Assembly (NCBI GenBank): GCA_014800385.1
Contig: JAAVGE010000024.1
Location: forward strand, 33,324-89,020
Direction of reading: 5' to 3'
DNA from: Bacteroidales bacterium
Lineage (GTDB): Bacteria > Bacteroidota > Bacteroidia > Bacteroidales > Muribaculaceae
Length of the DNA stretch: 55,697 nucleotides
Position 1 is the first letter of the stretch. Every line of letters begins with the position of its first letter. The notes under the pieces were generated by a model that worked only from the letters and a program-made list of their open reading frames with translations, did not search any database and had not been told where the DNA came from. The translations under genes were made by a program, and so were the position numbers. Below are positions 54,912 through 55,697 of this stretch, piece after piece.

Positions 54912-55331
54912 CTAATTAATAAGACGGTACAACCCATGTAAGTGCTTGCCATCTTCCTCATGCATTTTGCCAAACGAAAATTCCTTAGCACCAAAATTGA
55001 TGAGAAACCCCACTGGCTTATCTGCCAGTTTTAAATATGTCAGAAGTTGGCGAAATTCCTCCCCACCCATGTGTGTCCTTGCCTTTAACTCTAACGGTAT
55101 CATATCCTCAACCAACATATCAATAACGTAAGCCCGTTTAATAGTGATCCCTTTATGTACTATATCAAGAGGTACCTGACGTTCTACCTTATAACCAAGC
55201 ATGGTGAGTTCTATGGCAAAGACCTGTTCGTATAAACTTTCAAGCATCAGCCGACCATATTGATTCCTCACATCAAATGCCACCTTTATGATGTCATGAG
55301 TGATTCTATTGAGATTCTTTGGGGAGTTCAT
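54912..55331 (-). CDS. GxxExxY-family protein (predicted PD-(D/E)XK-like fold)
   Basis: A 139-residue soluble protein. The family motif region reads GRLMLESLYEQVFAIEL near residue 26: Glu and Tyr of GxxExxY are kept but the usual Gly at the first motif position is Leu. Conserved blocks follow: LGYKVERQVPLDI, YVIDMLVEDMIPLELKA (Asp then E-x-K, as in nuclease-like folds) and QLLTYLKLADKPVGFLINFGA. Families of this kind are described only as uncharacterised; nuclease-like folding is inferred from the D…ExK spacing. It has a perfect promoter of its own and is nested inside an array of 200-bp repeats. Confidence 0.85.
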   Translation of the reverse strand: MNSPKNLNRITHDIIKVAFDVRNQYGRLMLESLYEQVFAIELTMLGYKVERQVPLDIVHKGITIKRAYVIDMLVEDMIPLELKARTHMGGEEFRQLLTYLKLADKPVGFLINFGAKEFSFGKMHEEDGKHLHGLYRLIN

Positions 55332-55353
55332 GGGTAAAAGATTGATATTCTGA

Positions 55354-55385
55354 CAAATGTATTAAAACATTGTCTAAAATACAAA
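55354..55385 (-). promoter_or_regulatory. Perfect promoter of the GxxExxY gene
   Basis: Minus strand: TTTG (55382-55385), 20-bp spacer, TACATTTG (55354-55361), an exact consensus match, 22 bp before the ATG. Confidence 0.85.
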
Positions 55386-55433
55386 CTTTATGCCGATTAT
55401 TTTACTTCTGAAAGTTATGAATATCTTTACAGT

Positions 55434-55629
55434 GATCTTATATTGCTTTACATTAAAATCTGTGTTTATCTGTTCTAATCTGTGACTGCGGGCGCAGCAA
55501 CGCTAAAATCTGTGTGTTTTATTCCTTTTTCTCTCTTTCAGGATATTAGTTATAACACGATTAATCAGATTTTCTTACACACGGATTTTTTCGCTTCGCT
55601 CTAATTCACGGATGGTACGGATTTTCACG
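55434..55629. repeat. Repeat array, unit 3
   Basis: A 196-bp unit, closely similar to unit 1 over its whole length, with the same ATCTGT arm on the left and the ACGGAT arm on the right; it has fewer ACGGAT copies at the right end (one spacer reads GATGGTACGGATTTTCACGGATC). Same orientation as unit 1. Confidence 0.85.
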
Positions 55630-55697
55630 GATCTTTTCTTGCTTTACATTAAAATCCGTGTTTATCTGTTTTAATCTGTGACCGCGGGCGCAGCAAC
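55630..55697. repeat. Repeat array, unit 4 (cut by the window edge)
   Basis: The first 68 bp of a further unit (GATCTTTTCTTGCTTTACAT to GCGGGCGCAGCAAC), immediately following unit 3. The array continues beyond the window. Confidence 0.85.

Noticed and set aside
54621-55697. CRISPR array
   Set aside because: Units are about 200 bp with conserved interiors and no unique spacers; the short hexamer repeats have 9-10-bp steps, too short for CRISPR, and no cas genes are present.

Overview
The window comes from a gut-type Bacteroidales chromosome, and by inference most probably a member of the Muribaculaceae. Four things point there: promoters of the Bacteroidetes form TTTG-N19-21-TAnnTTTG, almost no Shine-Dalgarno sequences, a complete Sus-type starch locus with SusC/SusD, and a KorA/KorB 2-oxoacid:ferredoxin oxidoreductase of the fused Bacteroidetes type. 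I see no rRNA, tRNA, CRISPR array or transposase.

Layout. 1-5.3 kb: a small DUF4332 protein and a 1472-residue secreted multi-domain surface protein, followed by a palindromic intergenic repeat. 5.6-8.8 kb (minus strand): flippase-like membrane protein, groES and groEL, with a near-perfect sigma-54 promoter in front of groES. 8.8-12.4 kb: ksgA, mgtE and a MATE transporter. 12.5-16.6 kb: a compact set for murein-peptide use (transglutaminase-like protein, NlpC/P60 peptidase, dipeptide epimerase) plus a DUF1232 protein. 16.6-18.7 kb: AT-rich island 1 with three small unknown exported proteins. 19-21.9 kb: korA-korB. 21.9-23.7 kb (minus): an AspT/YidE-type transporter. 23.8-28.7 kb: rimP-nusA-infB behind a perfect promoter and a leader hairpin. 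28.7-31.5 kb: folK and pabC/pabB/pabA for folate. 31.4-34.8 kb (minus): MATE and OPT transporters. 34.9-38.8 kb: AT-rich island 2, seven small genes belonging to two paralogous families. 38.9-42.2 kb: acyltransferase, sigma-54 activator, LptE and a helical protein as an overlapping operon. 42.3-42.4 kb: a second, inverted copy of the palindromic repeat. 42.5-54.5 kb (minus): starch locus made of a SusR-like regulator, susC, susD, a four-module starch-binding lipoprotein, a GH13 amylase and a GH97 glucosidase. 54.6-55.7 kb: a GxxExxY-family gene embedded in an array of about 200-bp repeats that runs off the window edge.

The best candidates for something undescribed are: (1) the GxxExxY gene inside an array of long repeats whose core is helically phased ATCYGT/ACGGAT hexamers; (2) the expanded family of two-helix membrane proteins in island 2, arranged as overlapping A/B gene pairs; (3) a recurring promoter plus decayed signal-peptide leader found three times at these islands; (4) sigma-54 control of groESL together with a sigma-54 activator carrying GAFTSA instead of GAFTGA; and (5) helically phased GTTTGAT operators placed directly against the susC promoter, separated from a second operator pair by a G9 tract.

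All functions are assigned by reading motifs and context. No database search was run.
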